Positions 53,676 through 62,635 of a stretch of 64,000 nucleotides of DNA are shown one piece after another. How positions within the stretch are numbered: position 1 is the stretch's first letter; each line of letters begins with the position of its first letter. Made by a program: the position numbers and the translations under genes. Origin of the DNA: CAWARU01 sp963805795 (GTDB lineage: Bacteria; Pseudomonadota; Gammaproteobacteria; UBA6186; Azoamicaceae); contig CAWDVG010000001.1 of NCBI GenBank assembly GCA_963805795.1, positions 434,001-498,000 on the forward strand. Direction: 5' to 3'. Under the pieces are notes generated by a model. The model was not told the origin of the DNA. It worked only from the letters and a program-made list of their open reading frames with translations, and did no database searches.

Positions 53676-56600
53676 CTATTTTTTTGCTGCATTCTTTTTA
53701 TCCACGTTCGTTAATACTTTTCCTGCGCTATAAGTTGTTTGTGCTGCCGGCTCCATTTTCTGAACCCGCGAATGTTGTTCCTGAAAATTAAAAATAGGTA
53801 AGAATTGGTTAAATTCATCTATCACATCTAAACTAAATCGTAATTCCTGTTCAGATAATTCTTCACCATGTGCCAAGCTATTGCGATGCCCACGAATTTT
53901 TTCCAAGGTTCTTTGGATGCTTGTTCGCTTAAAAATAGGCGCATCGCTTAGATGTTGAGCACTCATTTGCAGCACTCTTTCTAAGTCGACAACCGCCTTA
54001 GAAAGAGAGGAATGCCATAATGCTTTAATTTGTATGGAATGCTCGATTAGGCTTAGAGCAGCAAAACGATTTTCTGATCGAAAGCCTAAATAAAGTTCTT
54101 GGCCAAAACTTATCCATTGCAAAATATCTTTTATCCCTTTTGCTTTAGATAAATGAGTTTTATTGACAAGTTCATCTAAATTTTTTGTTAATTCCACAAT
54201 ATCTTTATTGTGAAGAATTTTGAATAGTTTTAAATTCAACAAACGTATTTCATCTGTATTATTAATATTCGCATTGAGTTTATGTATGTTTTCCTGAAGG
54301 GTCATTATTTCGTTTAGAAGGGCATTAAACGTTTTGCTATAAGCAGTGATATTGTCTGCTGAATAGATAAAATGATTAGATTTCACCAATAGCTCTCGAA
54401 TTTGTATCAAGCCATCCAAGTTTTCTCTAGTTAAAAATTTCCCACTTTGTCTTGCATGCTCTTTGAATATATTTTCAAAAAAAGCAGTTAAATACTGTTG
54501 TTCTGCGGTTAAAAACAACCTTTGGGGCACTAATTGACCAAATTCACCTTGTAAAACCTGATATTCATTTTTTAGTAATGAAGTTTGAATAATGTTTTCC
54601 ATAAAGTGTTGAGCTAGAAATATAAAATCTAGTTTTACAGTTTCAGCAGTATTCGGTGATATTAAACTTGCGATATTTAAACTCCCACCCTGAAATTTAA
54701 AAGTAAGAGGCCTATCTGTTTGGTATTTTCGATGAATAACTTCTTCTTCTTTTATTTTATTGCTGGGTCGCGATGGCGCGATTAGCATAGCTGTGGTTGC
54801 AGCCGGGACTTCTACTACGATCGCTTTCTTTGGAATAAAGCAAGCTAACAAGTCACGTTCTTTTTGTAAAATAAATTCCGGGGATTGTTGTATTAGCTCT
54901 TGTAATACTCGTTTACGTATGCCATGCAATCTCTTATTTCTAGTCTGTACTTTTGATGTTAGGAAAATGTTGTCATGTTTCAAGACATGGTAGTGGTTAT
55001 CTAGAATATCGAAAATAGCACTATATGTTAAACTGCTGATGAAAGCATAATTTTTTAACCCACAGGAAGGGTCTACTCCCTCAATAAGACGAGAGTTGAA
55101 TACATGTTCACTGGTGCTAAGATAGGCGGCTTGTAAATGTGCAGCAATCAGTATTCGGCCTCTTAAAGTAAAGCCTTGATATAATTCTGATAAGGGTATT
55201 ATATGAGGAAATATTGCTTTCCGTCTCTTTAAGAAACTTGCAGCCATATTAGGTGAAAATCCGTAGTGATTGGTAGTATTGGGATTGGCACCTTGAGCCA
55301 TTAAATATTCGACAACTTCTTTGTGTTCGTTAATACTGGCGAGTAAAAGTGGGGTATCGCCGGTTGATGTTACGGCTTCTAAGCTGGCACCCTCATCACA
55401 CAGTAATTTAGCACCTGCTAAATTACCCATAACTGCTGCCCAAGATAGAGGTGTAAAACCAAGCACATCTTTATCGTTTATCACATCCTGAAATTTTTCA
55501 AGCAACATTTTTAGAATGTCTATGGAATCTGGGCTATAAACTTCCATCGCTTCGTGGAGCACATTTTTTCCATAATGACCTTTAGCTGCGGTATTATAAT
55601 GTGGGATTAAGAATTGTACTATCTCCTTGTGTTGATGTACCACCGCAACTGACAGGGGGCTGCGATTCCAACCATCTTGAACATCGAAATTAGCTTTATT
55701 TTGCGTAATGATTTGGATTGCGGGTATATTATTTCGCATAATAGCAAAATGTAAAAGTGTGGTTTTAAATGGCAAAAAGCTACGTCTTTTATCTGCGTTA
55801 TCTGCATTATCGTCTGCTGAGTTAAAACTAATAATGGGGTTCAAATAAGCCAGCTCTAAGATTTCTCTGCTATGTATCGCATCTGTTATTATATTATCAA
55901 AAGGATGTGGTTCTAATAAATCTAATAACATGATCGCATCCAAAACTTGGATCATGCAGGGTTCATTTGAAGCGCTGATAGGGTGTTTCATTTCTTTTAT
56001 GTGGGGAATTAACTTTTTTTCGCCCTGTAAACCAATATAAAATTGCCAATGCTTTCGTATATTTTTTATTCTTTCAATTATATTCTCCGATTGTGGGCAA
56101 TAACCTTGAATCCAAAAATAATTATTGGCTGTTTTATAAGTGGCCAGAAAAAACTGATCTTGTAAAAGCTGATCACTTCTATTATCATTACCCTGTTGCA
56201 GATAGCTAAAAATAATGGGCAATATATCTTTCATAGAGTTTGGGAAATATTCTTGTAGTTTTGTAGTGACTGAAGGGATGTCCAAGTTACTTTCTGCGCC
56301 TGTAGACTCCTTAACCATTTTAATGATGTATTCTTTTAATACCTGTTCATACACCACTCTATCAGAAACCAGGCAACCGGACACTGCTTTTAACTGTTTG
56401 AGTTCTGGTGAAATTTTTGGAAATAATCCCATATGTAATTGGGTTTTAATGTTAATAATAAAATTCGTAAAGTCAGAGTCTATGATAATGACACCCCTGG
56501 CCATCGGTTTTACAAATGCTTTAATTTTGGGGATAAGCTCCTTATTTCTTTTTCCAATGTCCTGTAATGTTTTCATCTGTTTGGAATAATATAGTTCGAA

Positions 56601-57734
56601 TACATCGACGACTTCGTCACTACTAAATTGACATGCAAGGAGCAGTGCAGATTCTTTTTTATTATTTTGTATCATGGGGTCGGCTTTGCAATTTAACAGA
56701 ATCTTAAGAGTGACTGCATTGTTATTCAGCACAGCCCAATGTAAGGGAGTGTGACCCGACTTTGTTTTTCGATTTAAAAAATTCTGCAAAAGTTTTCTTT
56801 CTTGAAGAATTTTTATTATGAAGGTAATCGATTCTTCATCCCCATTGGCAGCAACATAGTGCAAAAGAATGGCTCCATAGCAGTCTGGCCTATCAATGGG
56901 GGCGCCGTGTTTAATAAAATATTCTAGTCTTGCTTTTAAACTGGTTGCTAAACGATTAGAAGATGCTGTTGTTAATAATGAAACTTCAGTTTGAGATCTG
57001 TCTGTATGATACTGGCTAACTCCTCCTTGTCTTAGAATGGCTTCAATAAAACTATCTCCATCATTTTGAGGACCATCTACACAGTTAAGCATTAAAAGAG
57101 TTTGTTGTAGGTGATTTTGACGGCTCAGGCTAGATTCTAGACATTGAATAGGCAAACCACCTCTTAATAATTTTTCAATGGTAAAATAATGCCCATTTTT
57201 TATTAATATACTTAAAAAGGTTTCCCCTAAAGCATTTGGTTGATTCAGGGTTTGAAGAAATTTTTGACTCATTTTTGTGTGATCGAGTTCTAATTCCTTG
57301 CTCGTTCTTTGTTTAAATTGCATAAGATCTTGATATGCGCTTAGACTTTTCGGATCATTTACATCAACCACCAATGCATTTTTTCCTGTTGGTGTGATTC
57401 GTGCTATTTGCATTCTTTCCGCTTTGTTGAGGGCTGTGTTATTTAATTTAGATACACTTTTAACCAATTCATGCATAGATTTTGGTTCTGGATTGGTTTT
57501 ATCATATATCAATTGCAGGGATTTAATAATTTTTAGGAGGCTATCATAATTTCCTTCTATAGCTGCCCAATGGAGTGCCCTATCTTCCGTTAACCCTGAA
57601 AAAGCCACCATTCCCTTTACAAAGTGCATTAATGATTCATCATCCATAACATCCTCATAATCGCGAAGTTTATTCATATTTCGTACATAATATTGATGAG
57701 GCACTCTATTTAATGCTTTGAAAACTTTTGGCAT
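53676..57734 (-). CDS. Giant ankyrin-repeat protein with C-terminal HEPN-like domain
   Basis: A 1352-residue protein. Ankyrin units occur in two blocks: about 280-380 (SGHTPLHWAVLNNNAVTLKI) and about 660-850 (NRSPLSVAVVHQHKEIVQFL, GFTPLSWAAVMGNLAGAKLL, GDTPLLLASINEHKEVVEYL). A helical region of roughly 470 residues follows. It ends with LEKIRGHRNSLAHGEELS, where R1284-N-x3-H1289 is the R-x4-H catalytic signature of HEPN RNases, placed between two helices as in that fold. The last 20 residues are Ala/Thr/Lys-rich. Convergent with the Sel1 gene. Host-directed toxin or conflict protein is inference. Confidence 0.8.
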   Translation of the reverse strand: MPKVFKALNRVPHQYYVRNMNKLRDYEDVMDDESLMHFVKGMVAFSGLTEDRALHWAAIEGNYDSLLKIIKSLQLIYDKTNPEPKSMHELVKSVSKLNNTALNKAERMQIARITPTGKNALVVDVNDPKSLSAYQDLMQFKQRTSKELELDHTKMSQKFLQTLNQPNALGETFLSILIKNGHYFTIEKLLRGGLPIQCLESSLSRQNHLQQTLLMLNCVDGPQNDGDSFIEAILRQGGVSQYHTDRSQTEVSLLTTASSNRLATSLKARLEYFIKHGAPIDRPDCYGAILLHYVAANGDEESITFIIKILQERKLLQNFLNRKTKSGHTPLHWAVLNNNAVTLKILLNCKADPMIQNNKKESALLLACQFSSDEVVDVFELYYSKQMKTLQDIGKRNKELIPKIKAFVKPMARGVIIIDSDFTNFIINIKTQLHMGLFPKISPELKQLKAVSGCLVSDRVVYEQVLKEYIIKMVKESTGAESNLDIPSVTTKLQEYFPNSMKDILPIIFSYLQQGNDNRSDQLLQDQFFLATYKTANNYFWIQGYCPQSENIIERIKNIRKHWQFYIGLQGEKKLIPHIKEMKHPISASNEPCMIQVLDAIMLLDLLEPHPFDNIITDAIHSREILELAYLNPIISFNSADDNADNADKRRSFLPFKTTLLHFAIMRNNIPAIQIITQNKANFDVQDGWNRSPLSVAVVHQHKEIVQFLIPHYNTAAKGHYGKNVLHEAMEVYSPDSIDILKMLLEKFQDVINDKDVLGFTPLSWAAVMGNLAGAKLLCDEGASLEAVTSTGDTPLLLASINEHKEVVEYLMAQGANPNTTNHYGFSPNMAASFLKRRKAIFPHIIPLSELYQGFTLRGRILIAAHLQAAYLSTSEHVFNSRLIEGVDPSCGLKNYAFISSLTYSAIFDILDNHYHVLKHDNIFLTSKVQTRNKRLHGIRKRVLQELIQQSPEFILQKERDLLACFIPKKAIVVEVPAATTAMLIAPSRPSNKIKEEEVIHRKYQTDRPLTFKFQGGSLNIASLISPNTAETVKLDFIFLAQHFMENIIQTSLLKNEYQVLQGEFGQLVPQRLFLTAEQQYLTAFFENIFKEHARQSGKFLTRENLDGLIQIRELLVKSNHFIYSADNITAYSKTFNALLNEIMTLQENIHKLNANINNTDEIRLLNLKLFKILHNKDIVELTKNLDELVNKTHLSKAKGIKDILQWISFGQELYLGFRSENRFAALSLIEHSIQIKALWHSSLSKAVVDLERVLQMSAQHLSDAPIFKRTSIQRTLEKIRGHRNSLAHGEELSEQELRFSLDVIDEFNQFLPIFNFQEQHSRVQKMEPAAQTTYSAGKVLTNVDKKNAAKK

Positions 57735-58075
57735 ATCGTATCGACCTTTTCTAGTTAAAAAACTTAATATGGGTTATGTTCTCTTATTGGATGAAAGCTG
57801 TCAAGTTATATTGTCAGTTATATTTCAGTTATATTCATGCATTTTTGTATCCATGTAAATACACTTTTCCGCTTAATCATTCATCATTATCGTTCTTTAT
57901 ATCTACTAGGTATTCGAGCCTTAAAGTCTTAAATATGAATTTTTACATTTTTTCAGAACAACTGATCTCATATATAGTTATCTTTAAAAAAAATTGTGCT
58001 ATTATAGGTTCCTTTAGAAAGCTTTATGGATAAGCTAGATTCATTTTATACCCTCAAAGTAGATTTATTCAGAAT
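57735..58075. other. AT-rich gap between divergent ankyrin gene and rluD
   Basis: This gap of 341 bases must hold promoters for both divergent genes. An 85-codon open frame on the plus strand (57776-58033) is Phe/Tyr/Ser-rich with no ribosome site and is not accepted as a gene. TATTATAG near 58002 could be the -10 of rluD. No repeats of the families above were seen. Confidence 0.4.
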
Positions 58076-59038
58076 ATGACAATTGAATTAAAAGCAGAAA
58101 TACCCTTAGAAGCAGTTGGAAAACGCCTTGATCAGGTTTTGGCCCAACTGTTTTCGGAATATTCTCGATCACGTTTACAAGAATGGATCGAAAAAGGCTT
58201 TGTTAAAGTGAATGGAGAATTAAAACGAGGTCGGGATAAAGTGAAAGGTGGGGAATTGATAGAGATTGTGGCTCACCTTGAAACAGTTTCTGCTTGGGTT
58301 GCTGAAGATTTGCCACTAGAGATCATTTTTGAAGATGAAGATTTATTAGTCATTAATAAGCCTATGGATTTTGTTGTTCATCCTGCTGCAGGCCATGCAG
58401 GAGGGACGCTTGTGAATGCTTTATTACATCATGCACCCCAATTGAGCGAACTTCCGCGTGCAGGCATTGTACATCGTTTGGATAAAGATACAACCGGACT
58501 ATTAGTGGTGGCAAAGACCATTTTTGCTCACAACAAGCTCGGAGAATTGCTACAGCAAAGAGAGATTGAAAGAATCTATGAGGCCATTATACAGGGAGTT
58601 ATGCCAGCGGGTGGCACTGTAAATGCTTGGTTAGATCGTCATTCACATGATAGAAAAAAAAGATCGGTAGTGGAAGCAGGCAGAGGGAAGGAGGCTATAA
58701 CACATTATCGTGTTTTGAAAAAATATAGAGCACACAGCCATATCCAATTAAAACTCGAAACGGGTCGAACGCATCAGATCCGGGTACATATGGCGCATAT
58801 TCATTATCCCATATTAGGAGATAGAACTTATGGAGGAAGACTAAGGTTACCTCCCAATGCAGATCCGAACTTTTTACAGATGCTTCGCGAATTTCCAAGG
58901 CAGGCACTGCATGCTAAGCGTTTATCATTAGTTCATCCTAAAACCGGGGAAGCTATGTCTTGGGAAAGCCCGCTCCCTGCGGACATGCAAACTTTGTTAT
59001 TGGCTCTAAAAGAAGATTTAGATCGTTCACAAAAATAG
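58076..59038 (+). CDS. rluD: 23S rRNA pseudouridine synthase RluD
   Basis: Makes pseudouridines 1911, 1915 and 1917 in helix 69 of 23S rRNA. An N-terminal S4 domain (GKRLDQVLAQLFSEYSRSRL) is followed by the catalytic domain, with HRLDKDTTG at 133-141 containing catalytic Asp136. KLETGRTHQIRVHMAHIHYP and GDRTYGG are further family motifs. Length of 320 residues is typical. Normally beside bamD in opposite orientation; the orientation is kept here but with 10 kb of ankyrin and Sel1 genes between. Confidence 0.95.
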   Translation: MTIELKAEIPLEAVGKRLDQVLAQLFSEYSRSRLQEWIEKGFVKVNGELKRGRDKVKGGELIEIVAHLETVSAWVAEDLPLEIIFEDEDLLVINKPMDFVVHPAAGHAGGTLVNALLHHAPQLSELPRAGIVHRLDKDTTGLLVVAKTIFAHNKLGELLQQREIERIYEAIIQGVMPAGGTVNAWLDRHSHDRKKRSVVEAGRGKEAITHYRVLKKYRAHSHIQLKLETGRTHQIRVHMAHIHYPILGDRTYGGRLRLPPNADPNFLQMLREFPRQALHAKRLSLVHPKTGEAMSWESPLPADMQTLLLALKEDLDRSQK

Positions 59039-59068
59039 ACCAAGACTTAGAGCAGTAACAAATTTTAT

Positions 59069-60046
59069 TTAACTCAAACCTAATTTTGCTTGAGCGACTT
59101 TTGAGCGTGGAGGGCGACCCGTAAACTCAGATACGAAACGGCTAACCTCAATTAATGCATCCATATTAATGCCAGTTTCAATTCCTAAACCTTGTAGCAT
59201 ATATAAAACATCTTCTGTTGCCACATTACCAGTAGCCCCTTTGGCGTAAGGGCAGCCACCCAAACCTGCAACAGAACTGTCTATAACAGAAACCCCTTGC
59301 TCTAAACAAGCATAAATATTGGCAAGGGCTTGGCCATAAGTATCATGAAAATGAACGGCCAGTTTTGAAACTGGTACTTCGGAAGAAACGGCAGTAATCA
59401 AATCCTTGGCCTTGCCGGGAGTTCCAACTCCGATGGTATCCCCTAATGAAATTTCATAGCAACCCATATGGATTAATTGTTTTGCCATTTTTACAACAGC
59501 AGCAACGGTCACTTCACCTTCATAAGGGCAGCCTAAAACACAGGAAATATAGGCCCTAACCGGAACAGGCTGAGGCAATTGGTGTTTTGCAATTTGAATA
59601 ATATCTTCAATGCGTTTTAAACTTTCTGCTATGCTGCAATGGGTGTTTTTTTGTGAAAATGTTTCAGAGACCGTAGTAAAAACTGCAATATGGTCTGCCC
59701 CGGAAGCTATTGCATTGTTCATGCCTTGTGTATTAGGAACTAATACAGAATAGGTTACATCTGGAATTTTCTGAACCTCTGAAAATACTTCTGCACCATC
59801 CGATAATTGAGGAATACTTTTTGGCGAAACGAAGCTTGTCACTTCAATATTTTTAAGGCCAGTGTGAGATAATCGATTAATAAAATCAATTTTAGTTGCA
59901 GTTGGAATATTATTTTTTTCATTTTGAAGACCATCACGCGGCCCCACCTCCACGATGGTTACAGTTTTTGGCAATGCTTGGGTTGAATGTATATTATCTC
60001 TATTATCTGTGCTATTTGTATTATAGACATTATCAGTTAAATTCAT
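59069..60046 (-). CDS. Hydroxymethylglutaryl-CoA lyase
   Basis: Splits HMG-CoA to acetoacetate and acetyl-CoA, the last step of leucine breakdown. VEVGPRDGLQNE begins the TIM barrel with the catalytic Arg and Asp, VHFHDTYGQALAN holds the metal-binding histidines, and VAGLGGCPYAKGATGNVATE carries the active-site cysteine. The N terminus has about 25 extra residues with a TDN/STDN repeat. It is downstream of, and likely cotranscribed with, a methylglutaconyl-CoA hydratase-like gene, the preceding step. Confidence 0.93.
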   Translation of the reverse strand: MNLTDNVYNTNSTDNRDNIHSTQALPKTVTIVEVGPRDGLQNEKNNIPTATKIDFINRLSHTGLKNIEVTSFVSPKSIPQLSDGAEVFSEVQKIPDVTYSVLVPNTQGMNNAIASGADHIAVFTTVSETFSQKNTHCSIAESLKRIEDIIQIAKHQLPQPVPVRAYISCVLGCPYEGEVTVAAVVKMAKQLIHMGCYEISLGDTIGVGTPGKAKDLITAVSSEVPVSKLAVHFHDTYGQALANIYACLEQGVSVIDSSVAGLGGCPYAKGATGNVATEDVLYMLQGLGIETGINMDALIEVSRFVSEFTGRPPRSKVAQAKLGLS

Positions 60047-60102
60047 ACAACTTCATCCCTTGTGTGTGTTTAGCCATTGTGCTTTTTATCCTTTTTCCCT
60101 TT

Positions 60103-60912
60103 TTATTCTCTGTCCTTTTTCAACCAGTGTGCTTTTCGTTTTTCCAAAAAAGCGGACAAACCTTCTTTACCTTCTTCCGAAGACCGCAATTCTGCAATTA
60201 AGCGAGCTGTATATTCTACTTGCGAATGGGCAGGCATCGTTGTATTGCTGAGGGTAAGGATAAGTTCTTTAGCAATACTTGTGGCTTTGGGTGCATTTTG
60301 GGTGATCAATGCCGTTAGGGATTGCAAGCGCTGCTGCCATTCTGCTTGTGGAATGACTTCATGTACCAATCCCAAACTTAATGCTGTATCTGCAGTGAAG
60401 GGTTCGGCACTCAGCATATAGCGACGTGCTGCTTTAGCACCGATGGCAGCTAATACATAAGGGCAAACGATGGAGGGAACTAATCCTAATTTCACTTCAG
60501 AAAAACAAAAATGGCAATTGGGTGCTGCTAGGACTATATCGCAAGAAGCGACTAAACCAATAGCTCCGCCGTAAACCGATCCTTGTATCAAAGCGATAGT
60601 AGGTTTATTGAGATTATTTAAATCATATAATAATTGCGCTAGCTTTAGAGCGTCTTGTTCATTTTCTGTTTGGGTTGCAGAGCTCATTCGTTTCATCCAT
60701 TGAATATTGGCGCCTGCGCTAAAATGTTCACCTTCTCCCCGGAGGATTAGAACATGGCAAGTAGAATCATTTTTTACCTTTTGCAAATGTTGCCTTAAAG
60801 TTTCAGTCATGGTGTCATCGAAGGCATTTCTTACTGCTGGCGCATTTAAGGTGAGTGTCACAACACCTTGTTCTTGGTGAACTTTAATTAAATCTGATGT
60901 AGATGTAGACAT
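60103..60912 (-). CDS. Enoyl-CoA hydratase family, probably methylglutaconyl-CoA hydratase
   Basis: Crotonase-fold enzyme of 269 residues. The oxyanion-hole segments are HFSAGANIQWMKRM (64-77) and GSVYGGAIGLVASCDI (111-126). FSEVKLGLVPSIVCPYV (137-153) supplies the catalytic Glu139. The GL-V-SCDI and GLVP-xx-xx-PYV patterns match LiuC-type methylglutaconyl-CoA hydratases. This fits its partner, HMG-CoA lyase, 56 bases downstream. CGGAGGAACC precedes the ATG. The other leucine-pathway genes (carboxylase, dehydrogenase) are not in the window. Confidence 0.87.
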   Translation of the reverse strand: MSTSTSDLIKVHQEQGVVTLTLNAPAVRNAFDDTMTETLRQHLQKVKNDSTCHVLILRGEGEHFSAGANIQWMKRMSSATQTENEQDALKLAQLLYDLNNLNKPTIALIQGSVYGGAIGLVASCDIVLAAPNCHFCFSEVKLGLVPSIVCPYVLAAIGAKAARRYMLSAEPFTADTALSLGLVHEVIPQAEWQQRLQSLTALITQNAPKATSIAKELILTLSNTTMPAHSQVEYTARLIAELRSSEEGKEGLSAFLEKRKAHWLKKDRE

Positions 60913-60960
60913 TCGGGTTCCTCCGATGGAAGGCTGTCCGTGATGGGGGTCATGGCAGAA

Positions 60961-61062
60961 GGGGTGGGTTCAGACTTCAACATACAACATTGATTGTTAC
61001 GCATCGTTACGGTTACTATAACTTATCTTTACTATGTTGTATGTTGCAGTCTGACCCCATCC
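60961..61062. repeat. Imperfect palindromic element of the GGGGTC type
   Basis: The left arm GGGGTGGGTTCAGACTTCAA (from 60961) and right arm ending TGCAGTCTGACCCCATCC (to 61062) are imperfect reverse complements sharing ACATACAACAT at their inner ends, with a loop of about 43 bases. It has GGGGT/ACCCC ends like the 17628 and 25071 copies but a different core. It lies between divergent genes. CAGACTTGACACC just after it (61069) recurs in complement at 17610. Confidence 0.75.
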
Positions 61063-61102
61063 TTAATCCAGACTTGACACCCTTATTATAGGAGAATATC
61101 AG

Positions 61103-61840
61103 TTGAAACAAACACTCAAATTAGATGATGGCTCTAGCCTAGCCTATGTCCAAAGACCTGGCCACACTCCTGGAATAGTGTTTTTAGGGGGCTTTATGGC
61201 TGATATGAATGGGACTAAAGCAACTTATTTAGATGAATATTGCCAAAAGCGAGGTCAAGCATTTCTGCGTTTTGATTACTATGGACATGGTGAATCCAGT
61301 GGTGAATTGATTGATAGCAATATTGGACGATGGAAGCAAAATGTACTTTCCATTCTAGATAATTTAACTCAGGGACCACAAATATTAGTGGGTTCTAGTA
61401 TGGGTGGCTGGTTGATGTTATTGGCAGCCTTGGCAAGACCCGGACAAGTTAAGGCCTTAGTTGGAATTGCGCCAGCCCCTGATTTTATGAAACCCTTGGT
61501 TTGGGATAGATTGACCGCTCCACAACGTGAAGAAATAGAAAGTAAAGGCGTTTGTTTTGTGCCGTCACCTTTTCAGGAAAAACCTTACCCCATCACAAAA
61601 TCAATGATAGAAGAAGCGCGGCAACATGAAGTTTTGGGTGCACCCATAGCCATTCATTGTCCGGTTCGGTTACTACATGGTATTCAAGATGTCGAAGTAC
61701 CGAGTTCTTTTTCTGTCCAATTAATGGAAAATTTAATATCAGAGGACGTGCGACTCACACTTATTAAAAATGGTGATCATCGTTTAAATGGTGAAGCGCA
61801 TTTGAAATTGTTGAGTGATACGTTGTCTGAATTTTTATAG
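61103..61840 (+). CDS. Alpha/beta hydrolase, ABHD10-like
   Basis: A 245-residue serine hydrolase. The oxyanion segment is FLGGFMADMNGTKA, which is typical of the ABHD10 / YcjY-like group, and FDYYGHGESSGE follows. The nucleophile elbow is VGSSMGGWL (catalytic Ser near residue 97). Asp is in LLHGIQDVEVP and His in KNGDHRL. TTG 61103 is chosen because AGGAGAATATCAG lies directly upstream. The substrate is unknown; related enzymes hydrolyse thioesters or acyl glucuronides. Confidence 0.88.
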   Translation: MKQTLKLDDGSSLAYVQRPGHTPGIVFLGGFMADMNGTKATYLDEYCQKRGQAFLRFDYYGHGESSGELIDSNIGRWKQNVLSILDNLTQGPQILVGSSMGGWLMLLAALARPGQVKALVGIAPAPDFMKPLVWDRLTAPQREEIESKGVCFVPSPFQEKPYPITKSMIEEARQHEVLGAPIAIHCPVRLLHGIQDVEVPSSFSVQLMENLISEDVRLTLIKNGDHRLNGEAHLKLLSDTLSEFL

Positions 61841-61880
61841 CCTATAATCCTATAATATAGACGCTTAGATATTTAATAGT

Positions 61881-62621
61881 TTATTGGAATTTTCTAAAAT
61901 TGTCTTGAATAATAGTATTCAACTCTACTAAACGTCCATGGAAAAAATGTTCAGCACCCTCCATGGAAATAAATTTGAGATTAGATTTTTTTAATTCGAG
62001 ATCTTTTGCCCAGTTTAAAACTTTTTCATAAGGCACTACGCTGTCTGCTGTTCCTTGTATGATAACCCAAGGGCAGGTGGGTAATAAAGTTTTATCGAAT
62101 GCAAAATGATGCACAGGAGGAGCAACCGATAACAAAGCCTGTACTGGAAATGTTTTGGGTTCCGCTGCAACTTGCAAAGCAATATAGGAACCAAAGGAAA
62201 AACCCGCTAACCAGAATTGTATGTCGGGGAAAATACCCTGAAAGAAACTTAACACTGCCTCCAAATCCATTCGTTCCCCAACACCCTGATTATAATGGCC
62301 TTCGCTTTCCCCCACACCTCTAAAATTAAAACGTACGGTGGGCATGGCTAGATTTTGCCAAGCCTTGCATATGGTGGTGACAACCTTATTATGCATAGTG
62401 CCTTGATATAATGGATGTGGGTGACAGACAACTCCAATGGTTTTTAAGTTTGGGTATAGATTCATGGCATCAAGATTTGGAATCGGGTTATCTGGGTCAA
62501 CCGTTTTGTCTTTAACAAATGCGCTAATATTAGGGAGTCCATAAACCAAAGTTTCTAATTGCCCACTTGGGCCATTGATAAATATTTTTTCCTCACCAGC
62601 CTTGAGATTGTTGATAGACAT
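61881..62621 (-). CDS. Alpha/beta hydrolase, CPBP-adjacent short-form family
   Basis: A 246-residue hydrolase typified by VVCHPHPLYQGTMHNKVV, then VRFNFRGVGESEG and the nucleophile elbow LAGFSFGSYIAL. The charge relay Asp is in IIQGTADSVVP and the His in GAEHFFHGRL. This short form with the CHPHPLxGGTMxNKVV start is widespread in proteobacteria and usually annotated only as a hydrolase. It follows the unknown minus-strand gene by 14 bases and may be cotranscribed with it. Substrate unknown. Confidence 0.86.
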   Translation of the reverse strand: MSINNLKAGEEKIFINGPSGQLETLVYGLPNISAFVKDKTVDPDNPIPNLDAMNLYPNLKTIGVVCHPHPLYQGTMHNKVVTTICKAWQNLAMPTVRFNFRGVGESEGHYNQGVGERMDLEAVLSFFQGIFPDIQFWLAGFSFGSYIALQVAAEPKTFPVQALLSVAPPVHHFAFDKTLLPTCPWVIIQGTADSVVPYEKVLNWAKDLELKKSNLKFISMEGAEHFFHGRLVELNTIIQDNFRKFQ

Positions 62622-62635
62622 TTAACTCAAATCCT

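Noticed and set aside
57776..58033. 85-codon frame between the ankyrin gene and rluD
   Set aside because: Low-complexity Phe/Tyr/Ser composition from AT-rich DNA, no ribosome site and no family resemblance.
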